Assembly (NCBI GenBank): GCA_018697195.1
Contig: CM031879.1
Location: forward strand, 37,931,408-37,995,407
Reading direction: 5' to 3'
From: Certhia americana
Taxonomy: Eukaryota > Chordata > Aves > Passeriformes > Certhiidae
DNA: 64,000 nt
The notes under the pieces are model-generated. The model had not been told where the DNA came from and did not search any database. It worked only from the letters and a program-made list of their open reading frames with translations. Below, in pieces: positions 47,501 through 59,045 of this stretch (position 1 is its first letter; every line of letters begins with the position of its first letter). The translations under genes and the position numbers were made by a program.

Positions 47501-49080
47501 AAAGCCAATCTGAAGAGAGATTTGAACAAGATTATTCTAAAGAGTGCTCAATCCTAATTTTTGTATAAGCAATTCTGGCACAAAGGGGAGGAAGAAGTCT
47601 TTCTCATTGCACTTAGAGATGTCACAGCCTCTTTGATCATTGCTATGCCAGTGCAAAGAATTCAGAAGCAAAATTTAAGACTGACAGCCACACAGTTTAA
47701 CATCCAGTCTATATCTGACTGGTGGTATTTGAATTTATGAAACTGGGATTTTCTTTTGGGAATAGAGGATCTGATTGGGAAAACAGGCGAACTCTTAAAA
47801 TACATAAACCAAGTTGCTGTCAGATTCTCTCCATTCTTGTATTTAGGTTGTCAAGAAAAATATCAGCCCAGTAAAGTTCATTAAAATACAGGCAGCAAGG
47901 AAGGAATACAGAAATAATGAGGTCTCATATTTTTTACTTCAGGAGGTTTGCAGTTGTACCTGTAGCTACCCTTGTTTCATTAGTACAGCAGACAAAAGAG
48001 TTGGAAAGAGATTTCTTTATCTAAAGAAAAGGTTATCTAAAGACATCAGACTTTGAGGGGTTTTCCAATATAAAACTATGAAGTTAAAAATATCAAGCTA
48101 CAATCTAACTTATTTTCCTGCTGTTTATTTTGCAACTACCTGATGAGACACTTTGCCCCAGCAACTTTCATCCAGCTCCTCCAAAGAGGGTGTCTTGGCA
48201 AAAGGATCAGTGTGAGATAGTCCACCTGGTCCCGGAAAAGCTGTGACAGAATAATAACTGGTGTGACTGCTTCTGTTTAGGTACCCATGCAAGAAACTAT
48301 GAATTCTATTTCTGACTAGATAAAGACACAGGAAGTTATCTCCCTTCATGTTTTCTTTTTGACTTCTGAATGTAGTCATAGAAGCTAGCAGTCTGTCTGG
48401 GTTGGGTCCAATAAGAACCTTTGTCAGTGAGCCTGTTTTCCACCAACTGAGAACTGTTTGTGGGGGAAAAGAATGTAATTTAAGACAATAGGATCCTGAA
48501 CAAGAGTTGAGTTAATCAAGTCATTCCCATGCAAAGTAAGCTTCAAGCAGGAACAGAGAACTTCTTATATCCTAGTATTTACTATTATTCAAACCAGAAA
48601 GAAACAAGGGTATTACTGTAACTCAGAATTGTAGCATGAAAAAACAAAAACATCTCTCTATATCCCATTTCAACTTACAAGACAACTGGAAGTGTCATCT
48701 TAGAAATTCAGTCAGATGAAAAGTGATCAATAAACACATTTGTGATAAAATTGAGACACAAAAATTGTGGTCAGAAAGAAGACAACCATCCTGTAAGACT
48801 ACATATGCTTCACTTGCCATTGCAGTAACATGAGTCATCTCATGCCAGGTAATTTTTTGGGTCTGTACATGGGTCAATCTATCTCCAAGGGTGAATTAGC
48901 TACTCTTTTTGTGTGTCCTAGATGGACATGATCAGTAGGATCAAGTGGCATAGAAGAAGACAAGAAGATACAAGGAAGAATTGATGACTGGTCAGGATTC
49001 TTTTTGAGGAGTAACTGATAGGAGGACATAGACTATAGCAATAGACTCTTTCAAAGGGAAAAAATATAGCACATATAAAG

Positions 49081-49082
<2 letters not shown>
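41529..49082. other. unique AT-rich non-coding sequence
   Basis: No gene is recognised in this 7.5-kb stretch. The longest frame is 133 codons at 43767-44168, plus strand, beginning with a non-ATG codon and lacking recognisable domains. A-runs occur near 42540 and 44789. Short runs of alternating purine-pyrimidine lie near 44975-45015. Confidence 0.5.

Positions 49083-49157
<75 letters not shown>
49083..49157. repeat. two (AT)n arrays separated by AAAGAA
   Basis: Pure AT dinucleotide arrays at about 49083-49113 and 49119-49157, with the same AAAGAAAT motif before, between and after them. The layout suggests duplication of an array together with its flank. Such arrays are self-complementary and unstable. 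Confidence 0.97.
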
Positions 49158-49160
<3 letters not shown>

Positions 49161-49536
49161 AAATAATTTTATAAATCCATCTTCTTAAAATAGAGATGGA
49201 GAACTGTCAATCACGAGCAATAGGACAGGAAAGAACAGAGGGCAATAGAAGAGAAATGGTTGGCAAGTTCTTCTGCAATAAGAGTTTTTAAAATATCTAC
49301 ATTAGCAGACTAGCTTGCTGCTTCTCTGATATTTGAGAGTTGAAATTAGGGAAATAAAAAAGCTTGTGCACTATGTTCTTTGAGCTGTAAATAGGAGGGA
49401 TAAGAGTCAAGAAGTATTGAAAAAAGATTTGGTTGCTTACTAGATTAGAAAAGGAAAATATAAAATTTGATAGTGAGTTGGGCTGATAAAGAGGAAATAA
49501 AAGTAGAATATACAACCTCAGATGATACTTGCTCAT

Positions 49537-49590
49537 CTATCTATTATTATTATTATTATTATTGTTAGTATTATTATTATCTATTATCTA
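49537..49590. repeat. (TTA)n / (CTAT)n short tandem repeat
   Basis: Imperfect TTA array with TTG and TAG interruptions, passing into CTAT units. Confidence 0.9.
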
Positions 49591-52500
49591 TCCATCCACA
49601 TATACACACACATAGATACCTGCTATGTGTTTTCAGCTGAAAGAGCAAACTGTTGAGCAGCTCTGTTTGTTGAGAAGTGGCTGTTCAGGTATTAAATGTA
49701 TCTTGTATTTCCACAGTGTCTCAAGTTTGAAGTAAAAATTCCTTTATCTATTATAACTGAAACATTAGTCTTGTGCTGTTATGAAGACTAATTTGCAAAG
49801 CTCAGAGTTCTTAAAAAAAGTTCTTTAATATCTTCATCTATATGGAAAGGAAGCTGAAACAGATTGGAAGGTTAATATGTTCAGGCTTTTGTTTCTGTGA
49901 GATGATCTTTAATGATAATTTATCCAAGACTTTTTTTATTCTGTGTATGTTCCAAATCCAATTGGCACTATCAGGTCACAATGATTTTCACTTACCTGGT
50001 TTGTAATGAGTGTGCTTGATATATTCAAGTGTCTCCTAGTTTTCAGACACATACCTGAGACAGCTTTTTTTTTGTTTTGTTTTGTTTGAAATGAAATGTT
50101 GCTTTCTCTAAATTGAAATATCAGCCAAATATATTTGTAGTACAACAGTATCATGGACAATAAAATGAGACATTTAACATCTTTATGCCACCATATGCTA
50201 ATAAACTAATAACCATTCAAATTGACCCTGATTAAAAGATCACAAGGGCACCAGCATCTGATTAGGATATCAGTACTCATCGAAGCATAAAAAACCAAAG
50301 TAGGGGTGTTGCAGAGGTAGTGTATGAACTTCGCTTTAAAAAGCCCAGAAGACATAGGAGTTCAAACCAGAGTAGACATAGATAGTGGTGCTGAGAGGCC
50401 TGACACACTGCAAATGTTAACAAAACTGCACAGTGAGCACATTCAGAGCCCCAAGATTGCTGTCCTGTGTGCAAAACACCCATTACACCTGCACATCTTG
50501 TGGGGAGAACTGCACTGCCTGGCGGGCAACAAGCTGCTCTTGTGTGGGTGGCAGTGCAACCCCTGCTGTTTCTGTTTCTGTTACCTTATTATAGAGCAGG
50601 TCTCAATCCCTTCCTACTGCCTTTGCTGCTTTGGCAGGCTGCACTTCAAACAATTTCTGCCTTTTTGATTACTACAATGCACTCCTCTGCCTGCGGAGTT
50701 CTGAAAAAAAAAAAAAAAAAACCAAAACGGGGACCAAACCTTTGTATTAAAGCTCTTTTCTTTCACTGTAGCTCTTGGCTAATCACAGGACAGTAGGGCT
50801 AAGTGCTGCCACACGAATGCTGGCACCTTAAGAAAATCACTATATCTGCACTAGAACCACAGTTGCTGACCCTGATTCCTTAAGGACCATATTAAATGGG
50901 CTTATTAACTGTTGCAGTGAATTTTCAGTGCTCCTTATTTGCTCTTGGGTCTAAGATGCCCCATTATTAATATTGACTGTAACTGTTTTACATCCACCTC
51001 TGATCTGAAAAAAATTATTAAAAAAAAAAAAAAAAATTCTGCTGTAGAATGAAGAGCAGTATTTTCCTGGGTCTTACAGCAGTTGTTGATGTAAATTAGT
51101 TCATGTATTAATGTAAACCAAATCCATCTATGCTGGTGATTCTAGAAAAAGATGGTAAGAGGGTATATATCCTCTGTCTTGAATAAGTCTCTAATATAGG
51201 AAACATCAAGGTACAAATAAAAAGCTTATTAAAGGCAAGAGAGCTGTACTAGGATCCATTAACAGCAAAGATCATTCCAGGTGTATTAGGATGAGGCAGG
51301 TCCTGCAAGCCATGCATGTTAACTGGGGAATCATGCTTGGCTGTGGTAGGAGCAGCTGGCAAGAGTGAGACAAACTGAATGACCATGTGTAGTGGAACCA
51401 GATACTACAGTTTATTTAGGAACCAAAACCATTAAAGACCGCACTCCTCTTTCTTATGTTATACACTCACTTGTTTCCCTCATAATGTCAGGTTCAGTAC
51501 TTCTTGGCTTTCCAGTAGGGAGATACAGCTGGTCTGGGAAGGCTGGGCAGAAAGCCATTTTGTTTTCTGTGGTGCCACTACTCACAGTCTCAGCTGTTAC
51601 TAGGCCAGGGTCCCTGAGTATCATCTCTGTACATTTCCCTAATCTCCAGCCTTCTGGAATCAGAGTCTCGCCTGACTTCCAAGGTCTTCCCACCAGATAG
51701 GATTTTCTTTCCAGATTCCTTTCTTATTTCTGAAATCCTTTCTTCTTTCCCTGAACATTTCTTTTTAGCTCTTTCTTTTCTGCAACCCAAATGTCCATTC
51801 TCCAAATCTAAATAGTCTCTGCACAGAAGCACAATGGGCAAGCAAGCAGTGCCCTAACTGGTATTTCTGGCTGATGTTACTTTACACATTGGAAGATTGG
51901 TCAGAGCGTTACAACTTCTCCACACAAATATTCAATTCTGGACATTCAGTACCTTCTCACAGTTATCTGTCATCTATTAACACACAGTTTAAGCTACTTT
52001 TTCCACCTACCATGCTATGGGTCTCTCCTCCCAGTGAGAGCTCCAACAGCAGTCTCAGCAGGCCCTCCTAAAGACCTATATTCAATCCAGTCCTGTTATT
52101 CACCAGTGGAGCTCAGATGGTCTTTTCATCTTTTCAGATGTGTAGAATTCATGAGTGGGATTCAGTCGGAGATTAAGATTAAACGTACCTAGCATGAGTT
52201 AGATGAGTTGTTACAGGCAAGGGAGATGAATATGGGTATTTGATACAGTAGATGGAATAAAGAAAATCATTCAACCAACAATCAAACAACCAATTTTAAG
52301 GCAGGCTGAATTGCTTTTTACGAATCTACTTGCTGCACTAATTTTTTTAACTATGCCAGCGAGAGCTGCTGGTAAGATTTTTTCCCCATGGTAATGCCAT
52401 ATTTTTTCCATGGCAATACCACTGACATATCATCCAGACTCTTCTTAGGAGCTAACTATCAATAAATTCATCATCAGTTCCACTAATGGAAAGTGAATTA

Positions 52501-55500
52501 TTATTATTCCTGTTCTCATCTCAGCATTCTGTGTACCCAAACACCTTATTCTTGTCACTCCAGCTTTGCTCCTTAAATGTATTCCTTCCCCTTCCTCTGT
52601 TCTCTCACTTTTCCTAATGCAGCAAGAGTATTTTCTACTAAACTGTACTACAACAAAACATATTTGGTAAATTGCTGTAAGAGATGGAGTCTTTCCATTC
52701 TGACCAAAGGAAAGGAGAATGCACATGACAAATGCTGTATCTATCTTGGTATATGCAGAAGCTCTGTAGGACAGAACCTCTAAATAACTTCATCTGTGTG
52801 GGTAAATTAGGTAGGAATAAAATATAATCCATGGTGTTCATAATAAAGCCTTGAGAAAGTTATCTTGCAGTCCCAGAGGCAAGGTAGTTGCACTATGTTC
52901 TTGGACAGTTGCAATTACAAAAATCCCTGAGTAAATATGACCAGGCAGTATAGATCATGAAAAAAACCAGTTGCTGTTCTGTCCGTGGTGTTGACCTAAG
53001 AGGTGTCATAGAATCTGTGCCACTATGTGCAAAGTGACTGAATTTTTACCCAAGAAAACCATTCTATGTGTCTTGCTGCTCCACTCTGCATCTCGCCCTA
53101 AATTAGTAAGAGCAGCTGCACTAACCATATCATGAATGCTCAATATTCTAAACAGTAGTCTGCAAGTATAAAATCCTACTTCCTTTCTACCTCCAAGAGA
53201 TGATCAGCTAAATATCCGGTCTAAGACTTCTCCTCTCAAACAAGGTTACTTCAATTTCTTGACTATTTCTGATTTTTCCTTTTATATCTCTACTGGAAAT
53301 TTGAGCTGTCCTTTAAAACGTGTCTCTCTTCATCCACATCAAGATGCTTTCATTTCTTAATCTGCTCCGTCTATACTTGCCATGTTATTTCCTTGTAGTC
53401 CAAAAATAATTTATTGGGATCAGTTATACCTTTTTTTTCCAGGTTATGGAATTATATTCATATTACCTTATGACCATCACTGCAGTAGGTAAGAAAGTTC
53501 AATGTAAGCTATATTCTGGTAGTGCCTAATGAGTCATTTCCTTCTAGTAAAGTCAACTAAAGAATGTTGCTAATAAGTGTCAGTTTTGTACCTGATCATT
53601 TGGCAGCACTGTATTTGGGATGCTTAATGATATATCTAGATGTAGAACATATACATCACAAACTTAGTCATCTCCAGAATTAGGTGGCAGCATATTTGTG
53701 TTATTTCTATAAATTCAAGAAATATTTACCTGTTTTGACTGTGTGGAAATAATAATTGGCACAATGTGATAATTTAACTAGTGATAATAGAATCACACTC
53801 CTAAAAATGTAATTAAACACAGTATTTTTCAGTGGATACATATTTCTGTGTTTATATGAAGATTATTTACTTACCAAATCATATTAAAATAGTATGTTGT
53901 TATCCTTTTCATATGCTCCTGAGTTAATTACTGTTGGATAAGTTCTGAATCCTTTATTCAAGCTGATATTCTTAAACTTCAGTGAGACATTGTTTAAACT
54001 AAGACTTTATTTTAGACCTTGTTCGTACATAATGCAGGTGCCTATGCTAGACTACTCTTCTATACATCCTAGAGGACATAATCAGATTATGTTCAAACAT
54101 GACATTGTCCTAAAAGTGTCTTTAACTCTGTAACTATATCTTAAGCCATCAGTGTTTCTTCGTGCATATATTTAATATTCACTTCTTTTATGCATAAAGG
54201 TGAGCTCTACATTACATAAGACTCTTTTATTTCCCCAGTAAACTCCTATTTGACATACATAAGATGCATTGTAAGTTGCAAATGAGTGATTGCATATTAC
54301 AGTGGTTTAAGCGCTATTACTTGCTTCCTGAACCAGATATACATCTAATTTTGCTGGTAAACACAAAAGAGGTAAAATCTAATGTGACTAATATCCAACT
54401 GTTCTCTGTACAATTTAAAGTGAAGTTCTGAGCCTCAACAGCTTGATCCCTCCATAAACTGACCTTGGAACTTAAGTGCCTGTTGCCTTAATATTTAGTT
54501 TTTCTTTTTTGTGTGAATAAGCAGCTACACAGGCAAATTCACAAAAGTTGAGGTATGGACAACGTTGCACATAAAAAAAGTTCACCTGTAACTGATATCA
54601 TGTGCATTGGGAAAGACAGATCATGAAATCCAGCCACACAGAAGACCCTGTATCATTGCTTCTTCTATTCTTTCCTGTCTATACTAATGATACAGTTTGT
54701 AAACTTAACAAATCTGTATTCTTTCTGTTTTGTCTGTCTGTGTAAAACTACAGAAATATGTTCCACATCTCACTTTTAGTGGCAGCACTACATTGATATC
54801 TGTCTGAATCCCCATCTCAAATCAGGATGAATGCAAATCCTAAAACTTTCTAAACACATGAAAATAACAGAAATTCTTGCAGTAAGATGGTCTCAGTGAT
54901 GAATGTTTTTTTTTAATGACTGACCTTTTTGTAATGACTCAAACAATATATTCACCCTGTGATTAACATCTTGGTGCTTGCCAGAAAGAGAAATATTAAC
55001 TTCACTTCTTAATTCAATGAAAGTATTTTTTCTTTCGCCCTCTGCTCTTCTTAATTCATAGATATTGGATACACATCTTGTATAAATAAATATCAGGTTA
55101 GGGCTGAGCCTCCTTTGGTCAAATCACATGAAATGCCTTTTCCTGCCCATGTGCGAGTCTTGGTTTCTGCTCAATATTCTTAGCATTACTGAGGATCTAA
55201 CAGCTGAAACAAAATGGAGGAAATATTCCTGTTAATAACATGTAAATTCTACAAGCATACATTGTGTATTTGCTTTCTGTTTCTATTGGCAATAGTGGCA
55301 GGCTTGGGCACTATTTGGGTTTGCTATCCAGTGTGTCAGTCACAGTCAGCTATGCCTGCTGACAGAACTGTGGTGGATTGTTTCAGGTTGTCGTGAGACA
55401 TCAGCCCAACAGTAATTACATGTTGCATACATAAAAATATACTACTCTCCTCTTAGCTCTCTAAAGAGACTGCAATATTTCTTAAAATTTCATAAGAAGT

Positions 55501-57343
55501 TCAAAAGCCATCTTGAGTACATGGAGGCAGGAATAAGGAATCAGTGTCCTATTCATAGGCTATTTTCCTAAGTATTGTACTCTATAAGGCAATTAGCTGA
55601 AGGTTCAAATTTGATGTGTTTGCTCTGAATGCTCAAACAGCTCATTACAGGTACAGGCACTTCCTTTAGAATTGGATTGGATCCTAGGTGGAGGTGCCAA
55701 CTTCAATCTCATTTTTCTCCACAGCAAACTTTGCAAGTATTTTCTTCCAAATGAAATTAGATTACATTCTATTTAAATGCAAACTTGTAAACTATGCATA
55801 TATTTAAGGCTATATTGAAAATCACTTTTTAAAATAGACCTCTTGATTTCCTTTTTTTGCAACAGTGAAATTACCGTATCAATGATCGACTCTTTATTTT
55901 TTCCTTAATGACTTGGATTTTTAATTATACATTTTTAAAAAAGACTAATTAACCAAATTTCTCTCCCTTTTCACTCTGCAATACTTAATCTGAATTTTTT
56001 TTATTACTAAAAGTTTTCTGGATATTAATCTATAATTTAAAACAACATTTTCAAGGTATTCATACAGGAGTGGCAGGGGAAGAGAGAAAGGTTTTATGTT
56101 CAAGTGCATGATAAATAACTTCCTGGTTTTATTGACATGTTCTGAAGACTGGCCTTCAGAAAGATAGAAAAGTTGAGAAAAGTGAAAAAATTTACTTTGA
56201 GGTCACCTTATCAAAATTAACCTTGAAATACCTCTACTGTATGCATAAAAGTGATTTGTACATATAATGATGTTTTGGAAGAAAATTAAGGGTTAAGACA
56301 TCCAGGCATAATAAAGATAGTCTTTTTAAAAGATAGCCTATTTAAAATAATATAAACAACGTTTCAGAAGTATCAAGCAAAATATTTATACAGCATGATT
56401 TCGAGAGAAAAGGAGAATGCAAATGCATTATTCAGATTAGCAGAGATACAATCAATCTGGCAAATCAGTAGGAGACCTAAGAAAAATTCTGTTCTATTTA
56501 TAGCAAGGGCTCCAGAGCAAGCTCTGCTCTTTTATATGAAGCAGCAAAATTACAACTGCAGAACAAGCACTTTGAGGATCTATGGCACTTGGCAGGAGAT
56601 AGAAACTGGTTCAAGGCCAAAGAAATAACACCAAAGGTGCTGCTGTTGGGAGAAAAAGGGGAAAAGCAAAAGGCAGTAATTTGCAAGAAGTGGAAAAGCA
56701 TGTGTAGCCTCTGAAATCTAATTTTACCCAAAGCATAGAGAAAGAAGTTGTGATGGAAATGAAGTTAAAATGGGCAGGCATGGGACTGGTTTGTGGGTAA
56801 AGCAACAGAAAACCAAATAGACATGCAGCGTATTTTCAGCAGCAAGTAAATAAAATCCTCATGGGCAAGTAGTCACAGTATTTTCCATCAGCAGTGAATT
56901 GCTGATACTCTGTATACAGAGATGAGAAACGCTAATCTATAAAATTCTGGTTTCCAGGTGCTGTTTTGCCTGAAATAATGTGCTAATGAAATGAGAGGCT
57001 GTTGGCTGAGCTGAAAGCAAGTCTGAAACTGTAGCAGTCACAGCCTACATGCATACAGAAAAGGTTGTTCCTGGTTCCACTAGACCTCACAGATTAAGAG
57101 TGGGGCAGAAAAAGCACAAAATAATTACATTAACATGGTACCATCCCAGCTTCTGATAATAAATGTTTCCAGTGTAGAAGAAACCATATAAACCTGTCCT
57201 ATATCCTTCCCAAATGTGTTAAAAAGATACATTAAATTTATGGTTTTTTTCCAGGAATCTAAAAATGCAGTTTAGATATGAGTGCTCACATTTTTCTTGT
57301 CACTGCCTCTTTGAGGTGGGTTGCAAATACAGAGTACATAGTT
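49591..57343. other. unique AT-rich non-coding sequence
   Basis: No gene is recognised. Frames of 80-115 codons at 50324-50796 and on both strands at 51392-51841 lie in GC-richer patches and show no domain I can name. A-runs occur near 50703 (18 nt) and 51018. Confidence 0.5.
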
Positions 57344-57349
57344 TAAAAC
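57344..57349 (+). repeat. left target-site duplication (TAAAAC)
   Basis: TAAAAC is repeated exactly at 58028-58033, directly flanking the TG/CA-ended LTR between them. Confidence 0.85.
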
Positions 57350-58027
57350 TGACACAGCCCACCGGGGCCTGAGCTGAAAGGACACCAGCGCTGCACCAGG
57401 TGTGGGAACAACTGCAGTGTGGGGTTTGTGCCCACAGCTGAACCTTTAGAGCCACTTGCTCTGCAGTGGAAGGGCTCTCACCACAGTCAGGGGGTGGGGA
57501 AAGGAGAAGAAGGAGGCTCTTCAGTGCTGAGGTTACAACAGGAGGTTTATTCACATTGAAGGGGTCAAGAACTAAAAAGCCCCCAAGCACTGCTGAGCTC
57601 GGATTTTATCCAGCAACAGCAAGGGGTGGGTACCAAACACAAGCCAGTGAGGGATCAGCAGGGGCAGAGTGAAGGGGTTACAGCATTTCTTTGGGGCCAG
57701 CAAATGGGAGCAGAGGGCAGGACACATGGTCCAATGGGGCGTCAAGGTTTAGGAAACACCCAGGAACGCCCAGGGGGAGGAATGCTCAAAGGATTGGTTC
57801 AGGGTTGGAGTGACATGGAAGGTGCCAGAACAAGGGGCAGGGTAACAGTGATTGATAGGGAAGGGGCTGGAACAAGGGGTGAGGAAATGCCATAAAAGGT
57901 AACTTATGGAGGATACAACTTCAGGAATAAAGCAGCTCAGGGAGAACATGGGGGAACATAAGAACAAACCATTAATGTTAAAACTTTAACGTAAGCCAGT
58001 TAAATGAAACAAATATGGGCCGCAACA
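57350..58027 (-). mobile_element. solo LTR of an endogenous retrovirus
   Basis: On the minus strand the 678-bp unit begins TGTTGCGGCC and ends GGGCTGTGTCA, so it has canonical TG and CA ends, and it is flanked by a perfect 6-bp duplication. An AATAAA polyadenylation signal lies at 57551 to 57546, about 200 bp before the 3' end; CTTTTATGG near 57900 is TATA-like. The duplication of 6 bp fits ERVK (betaretrovirus-like) integration, but I cannot name the family. It is GC-richer than its surroundings. No gag, pol or env sequence is next to it, so the provirus has recombined down to one LTR. The intact duplication argues for a younger insertion than the ERVL-type relics in the window. Short frames inside it are incidental. 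Confidence 0.87.
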
Positions 58028-58033
58028 TAAAAC
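58028..58033 (+). repeat. right target-site duplication (TAAAAC)
   Basis: Exact copy of 57344-57349 on the other side of the solo LTR. Confidence 0.85.
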
Positions 58034-58974
58034 TGCAAGAGAAAGAGATGTTCTGTTAGCATATTCAATTCAACATTGTGGAATACTAAAAGTACCAATG
58101 CATTGGATGATATTAGTCTGAGTATTTAAGGGAGCAACTGTCCAACTATGGTTACTGCAGAGAGGATTTCTGTAACAGACCAAAAATATTGCTGATGAGA
58201 GTTTTAGGTTAAAAAAATTCACTTTTAAGAAGAAAGTTTCTTTTGCAACTAGACACAGCTTCTTTTTATGGATTTCTTTCTCATTTACTGAAAAACAAGT
58301 AGAATTCTTAGGAACATAGTTTTATATTTGGGTTTCCTAAGATGCAAAAATAGAATTTCTACATTCCAGTGAACTACACCCAGAAAGAGTTATTTTTTGT
58401 CTGTCAGCCCAGAAAAACATGCGGCTGATCATATGATGTCTACGCCCATCAGCCAGCTGAAACATGCACAGAATTTTGCAAACCTAGCTATCTCAAGTTA
58501 TTTCAGCATATCTGGTTTTATTCTAACCTTAGATAGGGAATTTGTGTGGCTCTGATGCTAGAGTCAATCAGTCCTATGGCTCCATTAGGAAATTCTGATC
58601 CTAACAAATCAGTTTCCATTGCCCATTCTTTTTGTGAAAACTTAACCAGTCAAGAAAAAAATGCAGAGACAAATTTACATTGTACTAACATCAAAAAGAT
58701 AAATGACTTTCAAGTTTTATCATCAATATTAGTACAGAAAGTAGATCCCTGATTTTTTCCCAAGAGTGACCTTGGCTTCCCAGGTCACAGTTCAAAACTC
58801 TGGATCAGATAATGAATTTTACTGGTTTTACCTAAACATCAAGAGGGAGATAATGTACGTTATTCCTTAGGTTTCAGGGAGGAATTGAATGTCTCTAGCA
58901 TGTACACCCCTTTTAAAACTACACAAACCTTTGCCTTCATGGCAGAAAATTGAACTCTTTTCCCTTCTTTTTTA

Positions 58975-58976
<2 letters not shown>
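58034..58976. other. non-coding sequence
   Basis: No gene or repeat is recognised between the solo LTR and the T run. Confidence 0.5.

Positions 58977-59024
<48 letters not shown>
58977..59024 (-). repeat. 48-nt poly(T), possible retrocopy tail
   Basis: Forty-eight uninterrupted T; on the minus strand an A-tail. The minus strand has AATAAA at 59045 to 59040, 15 nt before the A run, the spacing expected of a polyadenylated transcript copied into DNA. The sequence next to it (59046-59232) holds a 62-codon frame that I do not recognise. No second target repeat was found, so expansion of an ordinary A tract remains possible. Confidence 0.6.
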
Positions 59025-59025
<1 letters not shown>

Positions 59026-59045
59026 AATTAATGAATACTTTTATT

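Noticed and set aside
57466..57967. Several frames of 68-96 codons on both strands
   Set aside because: They lie within the solo LTR, which normally has no coding content.
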